Source of the DNA: JAGVLN01 sp964515755
GTDB taxonomy: Bacteria > Pseudomonadota > Alphaproteobacteria > Rickettsiales > JABSSG01
Assembly: GCA_964515755.1 (NCBI GenBank)
Contig: CAZEVK010000011.1
Span: forward strand, 1-39,839
DNA length: 39,839 bases
Reading direction: 5' to 3'
Below, piece after piece: positions 14,249 to 22,200 of this stretch. Within the stretch, counting starts at the first letter, position 1; each line of letters begins with the position of its first letter. The position numbers and the translations under genes were made by a program. The notes below the pieces were generated by a model, which saw only the letters and a list, made by a program, of their open reading frames with translations, was not told the DNA's origin and searched no databases.

Positions 14249-14701
14249 TTATGTACACTCCGGTTCATCCTCGCCCCGCAAATCTTTCATAAGGCGCACA
14301 GCTACAAACATGCTGGCAATGCCGAAGAGAGCGAATGTCGGGACCGCAGGAGAGGTGAAAGATGAAAAGGAAACGAGGGCTGCAATAAACAACCACATGA
14401 ATCCGTAAACACACATCACTACAATGCGGTATTGCAGACTACGTAAGAAGAACGCCAACATGTGAATCAGCGAGATTATCCAAAAGATTGGCATCCAGAC
14501 CTCGTGTGATAGAGGTGCACTGTCAGGACCGATATTAACGCCGAAGGCTGTGAACCATCCTGCGCGTAGAAAGGCCAACAAGAATAGAATCATCTCACTG
14601 AGAGTCACGTGACGCTTATAGATGAAATGATCCGCAATAGACTCGATAAGGCCTAGAACCCTATCCAAGTAAGTTTTCTCTGAAACCGTTGATGATGACA
14701 T
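14249..14701 (-). CDS. Four-helix membrane protein, holin candidate
   Basis: A 150-residue protein from the ATG at 14699-14701 behind AAGGAG. The frame extends upstream into the endolysin gene, but that start has no site. After a short charged N-terminus there are about four hydrophobic segments (around 38-60, 70-92, 95-118 and 122-140), and the C-terminus is charged (RLMKDLRGEDEPECT). Its position next to the endolysin suggests a holin-type pore former, though it is longer than most holins and I recognise no family. Confidence 0.6.
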   Translation of the reverse strand: MSSSTVSEKTYLDRVLGLIESIADHFIYKRHVTLSEMILFLLAFLRAGWFTAFGVNIGPDSAPLSHEVWMPIFWIISLIHMLAFFLRSLQYRIVVMCVYGFMWLFIAALVSFSSFTSPAVPTFALFGIASMFVAVRLMKDLRGEDEPECT

Positions 14702-14703
14702 TA

Positions 14704-15981
14704 TTACTCCTTGCCCTCCGAGGTGATGGATGGGGGCGCTGATCTCTGAAACAGAGTGGGAGCAAATCGCCATTGACCAATTTTGTATTTGGTTGGTTCA
14801 TACAGTGCAGGGGCCTTTACTGTTACGTTGTGCATATCACCCCTGGCTAGGGTGTACTGTGTAATCATAAATGACACTTGTTTGAGGAGTTCCTTAAGTC
14901 CCCAAAATATTAAAAAGAGAACTGCTATCCCGGCCGCGTACGGAAGTATCACGGAGAAGATCTCTTTACCCACTTGAAACACATCATTGATGTTGATGCG
15001 TCCATCGGCGTAAGCTGTCTTACCCGCTTCAAGGATACCTCCGATCCCTGGGATTCCAATACCGAGCGTCGCCAGCCAAAGTTTCGCCTTTCCTAGAATC
15101 CCAGATGGCGGAGGGGCTTCGACGACCTTGTCCTCAGGGACAAAGTTGTCTGGAACATTTTGATCACCCGTTTTGACATTCGTGATGTTCTCTGCTATTT
15201 GAGCAGGCTGATCCGGAGGAGCAACGGGTAGCTCCTCCGGATTACCCGCATCGGGACCGACGTTAGCCGGGTCCGAACCAATATTATCAACGAGCCCGTT
15301 CACGTCATCATCAGTGAAGTCAAAGGCGACATCATCGCGACCTTCAGGCTCCTGATTAGGATTCATGTAATTGTCTTCAGGGTTGTACGTACGCTCTTCA
15401 ACAGTTCGCGACTTGCGCGTCTTCTCTAGAAGAGCATAAGCAGCCCTGACAGCCGCTGCGTTTGGTACATAGTTAGCGTGATAGGTTTTACCCTTCTCGC
15501 GCCCTGTGTTCCACTCACGCATTTCATCCGCCATACGTTCTTCAGAGGCATTGGCTGGGAAGCCGTTGAGCTGTAAGAGCTTGACCGTGTAGAAGAAATG
15601 CTTGTCAGGATTCTTGAGGTCGGCTATTGTACAATGGAAGTTGTGGATACAATGCCAACCCATGATCTGCGTCGCTTCATAAGACGTTGCCAAGGCGCGG
15701 AGAGCTTCATCAGAGGCGTCATGAATGTCGGCACGCTTAATAGTCCGGTTGTATGAAGACTCCCTTCCGTCGCGCACAGCAACTAGGTGACGGTATACAC
15801 CTGATTCAAAACGAGTGGCTGACCGTTTGATGTTACCCTGACGATCCTTACCTGCCTCGTTGCCTATGAGTCCAGCAATGAAGCGTGGCGGGATATTTGT
15901 CCCGGCACACGCTTCAACGATTTGCTTGTCGAACTCCTCGAATATTTGTTTCGCCAATCTGTTGGCTGTCCTTGGATCCAT
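14704..15981 (-). CDS. Lysozyme-like endolysin with C-terminal membrane segment
   Basis: A 425-residue protein. Residues about 10-190 look like a lysozyme/muramidase-type domain: FIAGLIGNEAG with a candidate catalytic glutamate (about 42), RFESGVYRHL, then YEATQIMGWHCIHNF, resembling the Q-I-M-G of phage N-acetylmuramidases. A long acidic, proline-rich linker (about 195-290) leads to a region with GIPGIGGI and one clear membrane helix (about 350-372, ILPYAAGIAVLFLIFWGL). This suggests a membrane-tethered muralytic enzyme. The exact glycosidase class is uncertain. The start is set by an ATG 12 bases after GGAGG. Confidence 0.72.
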   Translation of the reverse strand: MDPRTANRLAKQIFEEFDKQIVEACAGTNIPPRFIAGLIGNEAGKDRQGNIKRSATRFESGVYRHLVAVRDGRESSYNRTIKRADIHDASDEALRALATSYEATQIMGWHCIHNFHCTIADLKNPDKHFFYTVKLLQLNGFPANASEERMADEMREWNTGREKGKTYHANYVPNAAAVRAAYALLEKTRKSRTVEERTYNPEDNYMNPNQEPEGRDDVAFDFTDDDVNGLVDNIGSDPANVGPDAGNPEELPVAPPDQPAQIAENITNVKTGDQNVPDNFVPEDKVVEAPPPSGILGKAKLWLATLGIGIPGIGGILEAGKTAYADGRININDVFQVGKEIFSVILPYAAGIAVLFLIFWGLKELLKQVSFMITQYTLARGDMHNVTVKAPALYEPTKYKIGQWRFAPTLFQRSAPPSITSEGKE

Positions 15982-16006
15982 TCCCGTTTAAGTCCTCCCG
16001 TTTATT

Positions 16007-16441
16007 TTATGCCACTTTAGTCAGTATCATACTACTATTCGAATTGACTGTGGCCGTACCGCTGGTAACCTTTGCGAATTGCAGGGACAAGTCCCCAGCA
16101 ACGGTTCCAGATTTGAAAATGCCGTCTATCTTTACGGCCCCACGCCCGTTTTGAGTAATGAACGGCCCTTGCAAACTATCAAAGGAATTTATCTGAGCGG
16201 AAGCGAACCCTGTAGCGGAAGCCCCTACGCCCTGAGCAGCTGTAGTAATCCCTCCTCCGGTTCCACTATACGTGGCTGCTAAATAAACCCCATACCTGTC
16301 GCGAATACTTGACCCGCGATTACTTTGCGTCTTAGGAAATATAAATAAGTCATAGTGATGGTTGCTTTCCTTTTTGAAATATAATATATGAGAACAAAGC
16401 TTTCGTCTACTCCGAATTTAAGATTATTTAACGTCAGCCAT
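16007..16441 (-). pseudogene. Virion-protein gene disrupted by two compensating frameshifts
   Basis: The ATG at 16439-16441 (MADVK) overlaps the end of the upstream gene and is in frame with the stop at 16007-16009 (145 codons), but codons 6 and 8 are TAA. Removing one A from the AAA at 16427-16429 gives MADVNNLKFGVDESF; restoring one A in the A5 run (TTTTT, 16371-16375) returns to a long coding frame (KKESNHHYDLFIFPKTQ, then RYGVYLAATYSGTGGG) ending NSNSSMILTKVA. The C-terminus (DGIFKSGTVAGDLSLQFAKV) resembles a short beta domain seen at the ends of phage tail and capsid accessory proteins. Both faults lie at A-runs, so sequencing error, decay or recoding are all possible. Confidence 0.6.
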
Positions 16442-17645
16442 TTAACCCGTACAACTTCTGGATCGAAGCATTAGCATCTGGGTCATTACCGTAATTAGGT
16501 GAACCTGCTACCCAGAAGTAGTAGAACTGCCCTCCCTGCTCTATTACACCTACCAACAGTCCTTCGGGGAGACCACCTGTGCCTACTGAGTTCTTAGCTA
16601 CACCCATCGAATACGAACCACTGACATCCCCAACAAACAAGAATGGTGTGCCTGTGAAGGGAGCCTCCGTTGGTGTACCAGCTATATTCACTACTGTACG
16701 CGTCAAGGGGTCCGAAGCTACGTCATTGTAAATCAAAGCTGACTTCGTAGGGCTGAACGTTCCGATCTGAAAGTTGAGATTGGTCATCAGAGGGAGATTA
16801 TTAGGCCATGAAGACGGTTTGATGTCTATTGACATATCAAACCATCTTGTACGCTTCTGTGTTCTATAAGGCCCTACCATCTCAGCTAGAGGTGTAAAGA
16901 AAGGTGCCCCTTGATTACTGACGATCGAATGACTCATCAATCGGGGTACTAAATACACATTAACGGGTTGCCCTAACGCAAGTGTGAAGCTTACAGGTGA
17001 ATCATTGTAGTCGTAGGTCGACGTGACTTTCTGATAAGCTTCTCCAGCGCCAAATCCAAGGGAAGCGCCAGAGCTCTGGAAACCAAATACTCCGGGCCCC
17101 ATCGAGAAGTCAGCTTCGACTAGAGTCAACCCATCAACTGACCACTTTGATCCTTCAGTCAAATCGGGTAACACGTCTATGCTTGCTTCGTATCTAGAAC
17201 CCGACCTTGCAGCGGAGTAAAGATTGGTTGGCGGGTTATTGATACCACCTTCAAATAGACCTGGGTCAACTAAGTCAATCCCAATACGCTCAGCGGTCTC
17301 ATAGGTCAACTCACGGTAATTAGTTTTCCAATCACTGACTGGAATCTGGAAGATCTCATCTATCAACCCCTGCCATTGAGCTAGCGTGGGCGCTATTGCT
17401 CTTGGGTAACCCGTCGAGTCATCCCAGGAGATGACTCTATAGTCAAGGTCTTCCCAAGTTGACCCATTTTTACGCTGACCTAGATCCCAGAAATTGATCA
17501 AGCCACCACCAGGTTTCGTTCGACGAGATAAGGGTCCTTTACCACGTCTTCGAGCGCCAATGTCATACTGCGTCGGGACGCGTTTCTTCTTGCGTCTCGC
17601 CGCTTCGATCTGGGCGTTTATATAGATGTCAATGGTCGTGGACAT
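16434..17645 (-). CDS. Putative minor tail protein
   Basis: A 403-residue protein with a basic N-terminal segment (about 10-45, including ARRKKKRVPTQYDIGARRRG) followed by a beta-rich region without membrane helices. It contains many aromatic and glycine residues and ends YYFWVAGSPNYGNDPDAN. It follows the large tail-tip-like gene and its small partner, so a late tail-tip or fibre component is likely. No family recognised. Start ATG 4 bases after the upstream stop. Confidence 0.7.
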   Translation of the reverse strand: MSTTIDIYINAQIEAARRKKKRVPTQYDIGARRRGKGPLSRRTKPGGGLINFWDLGQRKNGSTWEDLDYRVISWDDSTGYPRAIAPTLAQWQGLIDEIFQIPVSDWKTNYRELTYETAERIGIDLVDPGLFEGGINNPPTNLYSAARSGSRYEASIDVLPDLTEGSKWSVDGLTLVEADFSMGPGVFGFQSSGASLGFGAGEAYQKVTSTYDYNDSPVSFTLALGQPVNVYLVPRLMSHSIVSNQGAPFFTPLAEMVGPYRTQKRTRWFDMSIDIKPSSWPNNLPLMTNLNFQIGTFSPTKSALIYNDVASDPLTRTVVNIAGTPTEAPFTGTPFLFVGDVSGSYSMGVAKNSVGTGGLPEGLLVGVIEQGGQFYYFWVAGSPNYGNDPDANASIQKLYGLNG

Positions 17646-17648
17646 TTC

Positions 17649-17972
17649 TTAGAGGGGTGGACCTACGTAGAATCCAAATTGACTTCTCCCTAAGGCGTCT
17701 GCCTCTGAGGAGATTCGGAGTTGAAAAGGTTGTGGGGCTACGTTAGCATAAGGCGTCAGATCTATTGGATCGGCTACGATGTCGACCCAGCTAGCTACAG
17801 GATCTTCCACAGGCCGAGCTTCCACCACGAGATCTGCAAAGTGGGGTGATGGGATCGCAGCCAGTATAGCACTCGCTGTGCACTTGAGTTTGAAATTGAT
17901 TACCCGGTTTGCTGGGCGATCCATAGCAACGATGAAGTTCCAGAGGGGTTCATCATTCATCTTGTACATCAT
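17649..17972 (-). CDS. Small tail-region protein
   Basis: A 107-residue protein whose ATG overlaps the stop of the 615-residue tail gene. The site GGGGGAAG lies about 7 bases upstream; a second ATG follows directly, so the exact start may differ by one codon. It is a compact beta-type sequence (RPANRVINFKLKCTASAIL) ending GFYVGPPL. Its place within the tail-tip cluster implies a virion or assembly role; nothing more specific is supported. Confidence 0.7.
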   Translation of the reverse strand: MMYKMNDEPLWNFIVAMDRPANRVINFKLKCTASAILAAIPSPHFADLVVEARPVEDPVASWVDIVADPIDLTPYANVAPQPFQLRISSEADALGRSQFGFYVGPPL

Positions 17973-19816
17973 ATCTTCTTCCCCCTGTACTTAGCTGTGA
18001 TCGATCCGTCTTGTTCTCCTGAGAGCCTGATGTTGACTAGCAGGTGATCGCTCAGGTACCTTGGGAGAGAGTCTATGTCACCTGGTTCATGTCGACCATA
18101 GATGGAAAGCAGACCTCCTAACTTCATTCCACGCTCGAAGCCAATACCCGTCATTTCAAGTGCTCCGTTTGGTGCCATTCTCTGAACGAGAACTCTCTTA
18201 GCTAGAGGTAACCCGACTGAGAGAGGCACTTCGCCTATATGGAACGTATCAAGACGTGAGTTCTCATCAGGGTCCACAGGATCTTCCGGATACACGTACA
18301 TCCGCTGTTGCGAAGGTGCTAACGTGTTCAGTCCGATGTCTCCGGCACGCTCTTCTGTATACTGACGCGTAACAACATCAGTCAATTCATCTGTCTCAGT
18401 AACGGTTACCCTTACATCTCCTGTTCTCAGTGGGCGGGCTGTTTCAATTCTCGACTCGATAGGTAGTGTGCGTACCGCGCCAGGCTGAGCTAACAGTTCC
18501 CAGGTGAGGTTACCACTTCGATACGCATCCTTCAAAGTCTGATCGAACGGTTGCTCGAGATGTGGCGAATCTACGTTCCGGACTAGAAGGCCCGAACGCG
18601 TATACTTCTTCTCGGCAACATAGATCTGACGTTGCTTGAATGGATGTTGTAAGTACGTGTAGGTCTCCGTCTCCGTCTCAGATCTTTGCATTGAAAAAAT
18701 CCCAGAGAAGGAAGGTAGGTATGAGTCAGCTGTTCGGATCCTCTTGATGATCCTACCCGCCCCATCATACTGTAGGTCGTTGACTATCTTCTCGATGATG
18801 TCACCAAAGACAGGGTCATCTTTACGAACCCGAGTAGTCTCCTTATCTAAGGCTCTGCGCTGCACTACAAACGGGAGGCTCAGCTTACGATACTCTAGGT
18901 ACTCACGTATAACCTCCGTGAACAAGGTACCTGTTCCAGTCCTTTCCGGATCATCTGTGGCACGTGTGTAATAATCCCACTCAGAAGCCAATTCGATGTA
19001 CTGGAGTACCAAACCACCGATGTGATCTTTTCCTTCAGTGTTACCTACGTCTTTGTAGAGCTTAGGTGTGAACGGCCTTCCCATAGGCTGATCACCTACA
19101 CCACCTGACATAGTTGTGTCGACAATCCAAAGTGTATCTCCCTCTGTATAAAGCAAGGGTTCCCACATTCCAATATACCCAGTCAAGGCTTCATAGTAAC
19201 TCTGACCTGCGGAGCAGTCATAGCGCTTGATCCCGTAATCTGGGATGTTCGTTTGATATGCCGCAAAACCACACCTATCAACGAAAATCTCGCTGAATAG
19301 GTAATGCAAGGTAAGCCCTTCTTTCCGCACTACTTCAGGGTAGTAATAACCACCACGGGAATCCTGGATAGGCTCCAGCGTAGCTTCATCAATTGTCTCG
19401 AGCGCTGGGTCATATATGATCAAATCCAAGGAGGGCGTTCTCCTCATCTTTGAGCTGTGAAGTGACTCCAAGGTCACGATGACCTGATCTGTAGGTCCAG
19501 TGGTGCCATAAGCAATCTGATGGCTTGTACGTGCGAACTGCATGTACGGGGCTCTGATCTCCACATTGGACCATACACCTAGAGCTGACCTTCTCCCTAT
19601 TGAGAAATCATATCGAGTGTCGATGTTCCCGAACTGCAGAATGTCATCTGGGTGCTTGAGTGGGAATTCAAACGTGGATCCAATACCGTTATCACCTTCA
19701 GTGAACGACCACTGCAGGCCTAGATCATATTCCTGCCACGACTCAGGGTCAGCATCCTTTGGACCATACCTGAGACGTGGTTGTTGAAATTTATATGGAT
19801 TGTGCGTAACAGCCAT
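17969..19816 (-). CDS. Large tail-tip or hub-like protein
   Basis: A 615-residue protein, MAVTHNPYKFQQPRLRYGP, rich in aromatics and beta structure. Residues 30-130 look like a phage hub domain (SIGRRSALGVWSNVEIRAP), and a middle region (about 165-260) has the pattern of a baseplate-hub fold (LFSEIFVDRCGF, then YYEALTGYIGMWEPLLYTEGDTLWIVD). Size and position after the tape measure and small tail genes fit the protein at the tail tip that contacts the tape measure end. Assignment rests mainly on order and composition. Confidence 0.6.
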   Translation of the reverse strand: MAVTHNPYKFQQPRLRYGPKDADPESWQEYDLGLQWSFTEGDNGIGSTFEFPLKHPDDILQFGNIDTRYDFSIGRRSALGVWSNVEIRAPYMQFARTSHQIAYGTTGPTDQVIVTLESLHSSKMRRTPSLDLIIYDPALETIDEATLEPIQDSRGGYYYPEVVRKEGLTLHYLFSEIFVDRCGFAAYQTNIPDYGIKRYDCSAGQSYYEALTGYIGMWEPLLYTEGDTLWIVDTTMSGGVGDQPMGRPFTPKLYKDVGNTEGKDHIGGLVLQYIELASEWDYYTRATDDPERTGTGTLFTEVIREYLEYRKLSLPFVVQRRALDKETTRVRKDDPVFGDIIEKIVNDLQYDGAGRIIKRIRTADSYLPSFSGIFSMQRSETETETYTYLQHPFKQRQIYVAEKKYTRSGLLVRNVDSPHLEQPFDQTLKDAYRSGNLTWELLAQPGAVRTLPIESRIETARPLRTGDVRVTVTETDELTDVVTRQYTEERAGDIGLNTLAPSQQRMYVYPEDPVDPDENSRLDTFHIGEVPLSVGLPLAKRVLVQRMAPNGALEMTGIGFERGMKLGGLLSIYGRHEPGDIDSLPRYLSDHLLVNIRLSGEQDGSITAKYRGKKI

Positions 19817-19818
19817 AC

Positions 19819-20238
19819 TTAGTCGTTAAAGGGATCACCCCAGTCGTCATCTACCACATCTACAATAACCTGGATGAGGTAACTCTCCAAGTTATTAGCT
19901 ATTCCGTCTGCGTAGCCTTCAAACTGTATACCAGCTCCGGCACCTCCGAAGAATACGCCTATGAATCCTGCCGCTGATCCTCCGAATGAGATCTCGGCTG
20001 TAGCTCCACCAAACCAATCTGTTGACTGAGCTGACCCAGCAAACTCTAATATAGCCCCCGCAATCGGAAAGAGGGTAACAGATCCTTCGAACTGAATCCC
20101 TGCGCCAGCATAACCTGGGGCAAATACAATATCCGGATCGTCGACACTCCCACTAAACTCAATCTCACCAAAAGCCTCTACATCATATGCAGTGGCTTTG
20201 GCGGATTTGGGAATACTGTCTATGAAAATTACTGGCAT
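19819..20238 (-). CDS. Repetitive small virion-type protein
   Basis: A 139-residue protein built on a repeated short beta motif: GAGIQFEGSV, GAILEFAGSA, ATAEISFGGSA and GAGIQFEGYA occur in series between residues about 45 and 110, and an earlier EIEFSGSV fits too. It is strongly acidic at the C-terminus (VDDDWGDPFND). Such repeats suggest a small beta-solenoid or sandwich protein in the fibre or tip region. It lies between the fibre-like and hub-like genes. No family recognised. Confidence 0.72.
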   Translation of the reverse strand: MPVIFIDSIPKSAKATAYDVEAFGEIEFSGSVDDPDIVFAPGYAGAGIQFEGSVTLFPIAGAILEFAGSAQSTDWFGGATAEISFGGSAAGFIGVFFGGAGAGIQFEGYADGIANNLESYLIQVIVDVVDDDWGDPFND

Positions 20239-20239
20239 T

Positions 20240-21331
20240 TTAGTTAGGGAACCAAGGGCTTAGATCCTCAAGCTTGACCTCATCGAACTCTATCGTGGCC
20301 GGCGCTCCCGAGACGTTGTACAACCTCAGGACAATGTAGAACGGATTGTAAGCATCGAACAGGCCCCCGTTGTTAGGCTCTGCAGCAAATATCATAGTCC
20401 AATCTGTCCCGTTTGGAGATGTCCAAAAGCTCGTCACACCACAGAGATCTCGAATGCGAAGCCACAGATGATTAGTGGCGTTGAACGTGACGTTCTTGGT
20501 AAGGCTCTGGCCCTGACAAATAGCCGCCAGGTTACCATTGTAAGCTTGAAAGCCTCGATAGTAAGTTCCTAGGGCAGCTGCGTAGCTGATGAAGAATTGT
20601 GTCGCCAGCGCCCCGGACTGAGCATAAGTCGGAATCTTCGCCGTGATCTGCTTATTATGCCAAGCCGCATCATCTATGGTGGGGACAATTACGATACTAC
20701 TTTTGCTCGTCAGCTGTTCCCCTGATGAGGCTGTGATCGTGAGCTTACCACTTCCCTGTGACGTTCCCGCTCCGGGGGTATCCCAGATCGCCGAATCAAT
20801 CGTTCCGCCTGTGAACGTGTCGTCAAAGAGTACTGTAGGTGAAGCCGCTCCGCCTCCTCCTCCACCCGCTCCAGGTACCCAGGTGCTCGTCCCAGCGTCC
20901 CAGACTAGTGTATCCCCGTCAGCTACACCAGATGTGTTGACGTCTCCAAGGTCATCCAGATCACCAATCGCGGGGGTTCCATCGTCGATGGTCACGATGA
21001 AGCTCAGGAGCTGTTTAAGTCCACTACCAGAGATTTCCACTAAGGATAATGAAATACGGTCCCCGAAAACGACTGCGTCTGATAGTCCTGTTTTCGTATC
21101 AAAGGTTTCAGTGGTAGCTATCGAAGGTCTCGCCGCTCCGGCATACAAGGGTACCGTGTTCTTCTCGACTGAGAAGGTACATGTCCCAGATCCGGTATTA
21201 CCAATAACGGAGATCTCAACAATGTCGCCGTCAATAGGTATATCGAATGAGAGAAGGTTAGCCACTGGAGAGGTTAGTCGTCTCGTCGTTCCGCTTACGG
21301 CATACTCACGTTCGATTTTATGCAGTGCCAT
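20240..21331 (-). CDS. Tail fibre or receptor-binding-like protein
   Basis: A 363-residue protein. The N-terminal 130 residues are beta-rich. A typical phage fibre connector follows (DLDDLGDVNTSGVADGDTLV, WDAGTSTWVPG), then a seven-glycine hinge (about residue 160). The C-terminal domain (about 170-363) opens FDDTFTGGTIDSAIWDTP and continues as a concanavalin-like, sugar-binding-type sandwich (YRGFQAYNG, LWLRIRD, FWTSPNGTDW). Binding a host surface glycan is inferred from this architecture. Site AGGAG. Confidence 0.72.
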   Translation of the reverse strand: MALHKIEREYAVSGTTRRLTSPVANLLSFDIPIDGDIVEISVIGNTGSGTCTFSVEKNTVPLYAGAARPSIATTETFDTKTGLSDAVVFGDRISLSLVEISGSGLKQLLSFIVTIDDGTPAIGDLDDLGDVNTSGVADGDTLVWDAGTSTWVPGAGGGGGGAASPTVLFDDTFTGGTIDSAIWDTPGAGTSQGSGKLTITASSGEQLTSKSSIVIVPTIDDAAWHNKQITAKIPTYAQSGALATQFFISYAAALGTYYRGFQAYNGNLAAICQGQSLTKNVTFNATNHLWLRIRDLCGVTSFWTSPNGTDWTMIFAAEPNNGGLFDAYNPFYIVLRLYNVSGAPATIEFDEVKLEDLSPWFPN

Positions 21332-21343
21332 CTAAGTAAACTC

Positions 21344-21757
21344 CTAAGGAAGTATTGAGACCTGGATCGATTCAGCTGGATAGGTCGGAGCTGATCCGTT
21401 TGCAAACGTCTGTGGTCCGCTCAAGAACGGTAAGTACAAGAAGCATTCACCTGAGCCTGCCGTTCCTGTGGTGAAGAAGCCTAGGCCTTGACCTACGACT
21501 GGTCCGCCTGCAGTCAATGAGGGGAAAGCAACTGACGTTCCTGTTTTCTTGGTACGTGAGCCTGCAACACAGTCGGGAAAATTCGTGGTGTTGTTGGTCA
21601 TCGTAACCCGGGCATAACCAGTCATCGAGCACTCGGTATATCCGGTACCGTCATTTCCAGGTGCCGCGGTTATGATTCCGATGTACACCGTTGCAGGTGT
21701 ACCACTCCCCAATTTGTCGTCTAGAATTGCCTCTGCATCTGAATCTGAAATTCTCAT
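21344..21757 (-). CDS. Virion structural protein, fibre-associated type
   Basis: A 137-residue protein with the pattern of a widespread phage virion family: ATVYIGIITAAPGNDGTGYT near residue 23, a Y-A-R-V segment (about 48), an N-F-P block, VAFPSLTA (about 75), then VVGQGLGFF and CFLYLPFL. These proteins usually lie next to fibre or tip genes and are probably tail appendage parts. The start overlaps the stop of the upstream gene (TAATG). Confidence 0.68.
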   Translation of the reverse strand: MRISDSDAEAILDDKLGSGTPATVYIGIITAAPGNDGTGYTECSMTGYARVTMTNNTTNFPDCVAGSRTKKTGTSVAFPSLTAGGPVVGQGLGFFTTGTAGSGECFLYLPFLSGPQTFANGSAPTYPAESIQVSILP

Positions 21758-22200
21758 TATGTTTCTCCTGCGACGACCACGTTCAACGTAACGTCGTATA
21801 TTCTGTCCCTGTTAAACTTACCTGAAAACTGTATCGGCCTAATCCCTTCAGCATAGTAACCAGTAACCTCAAGCGCATAATCGCCTGTGTCGCCTTCTAC
21901 TACCATCGAGATTGTTTCGCCAGCTAAGGTCTTAGTATCAAACAACTCTTCGAGATCATCCACTTGCGTTCCCATTAACTGAAGAATCTTCATTGGGAGG
22001 TAAACACCTTTCTTCAACTTAGGGATCACAAACGTGTATGGCGTCTTGTTCGCCGAAAGGATTGTTGCCCCTTCAAGTGATCCGCGTAACTGGTCTCCAT
22101 TTGGAAACTCGACCTTACATGGGATACCCGTCTCAGTCCCATCTGAGGTGAGGTAGATCGTATCTAGAGAAATTAAGTTGTACTGCCCTGATGTCGGCAT
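21757..22200 (-). CDS. Small tail protein following the tape measure
   Basis: A 147-residue beta-rich protein, MPTSGQYNLISLDTIYLTS, with no membrane segment. It starts at the tape measure stop (TAATG). Its place immediately after the tape measure corresponds to the distal tail-type or tail-tip connector position of siphophages, but the length is short for a canonical distal tail protein and no family is recognised. Confidence 0.68.
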   Translation of the reverse strand: MPTSGQYNLISLDTIYLTSDGTETGIPCKVEFPNGDQLRGSLEGATILSANKTPYTFVIPKLKKGVYLPMKILQLMGTQVDDLEELFDTKTLAGETISMVVEGDTGDYALEVTGYYAEGIRPIQFSGKFNRDRIYDVTLNVVVAGET

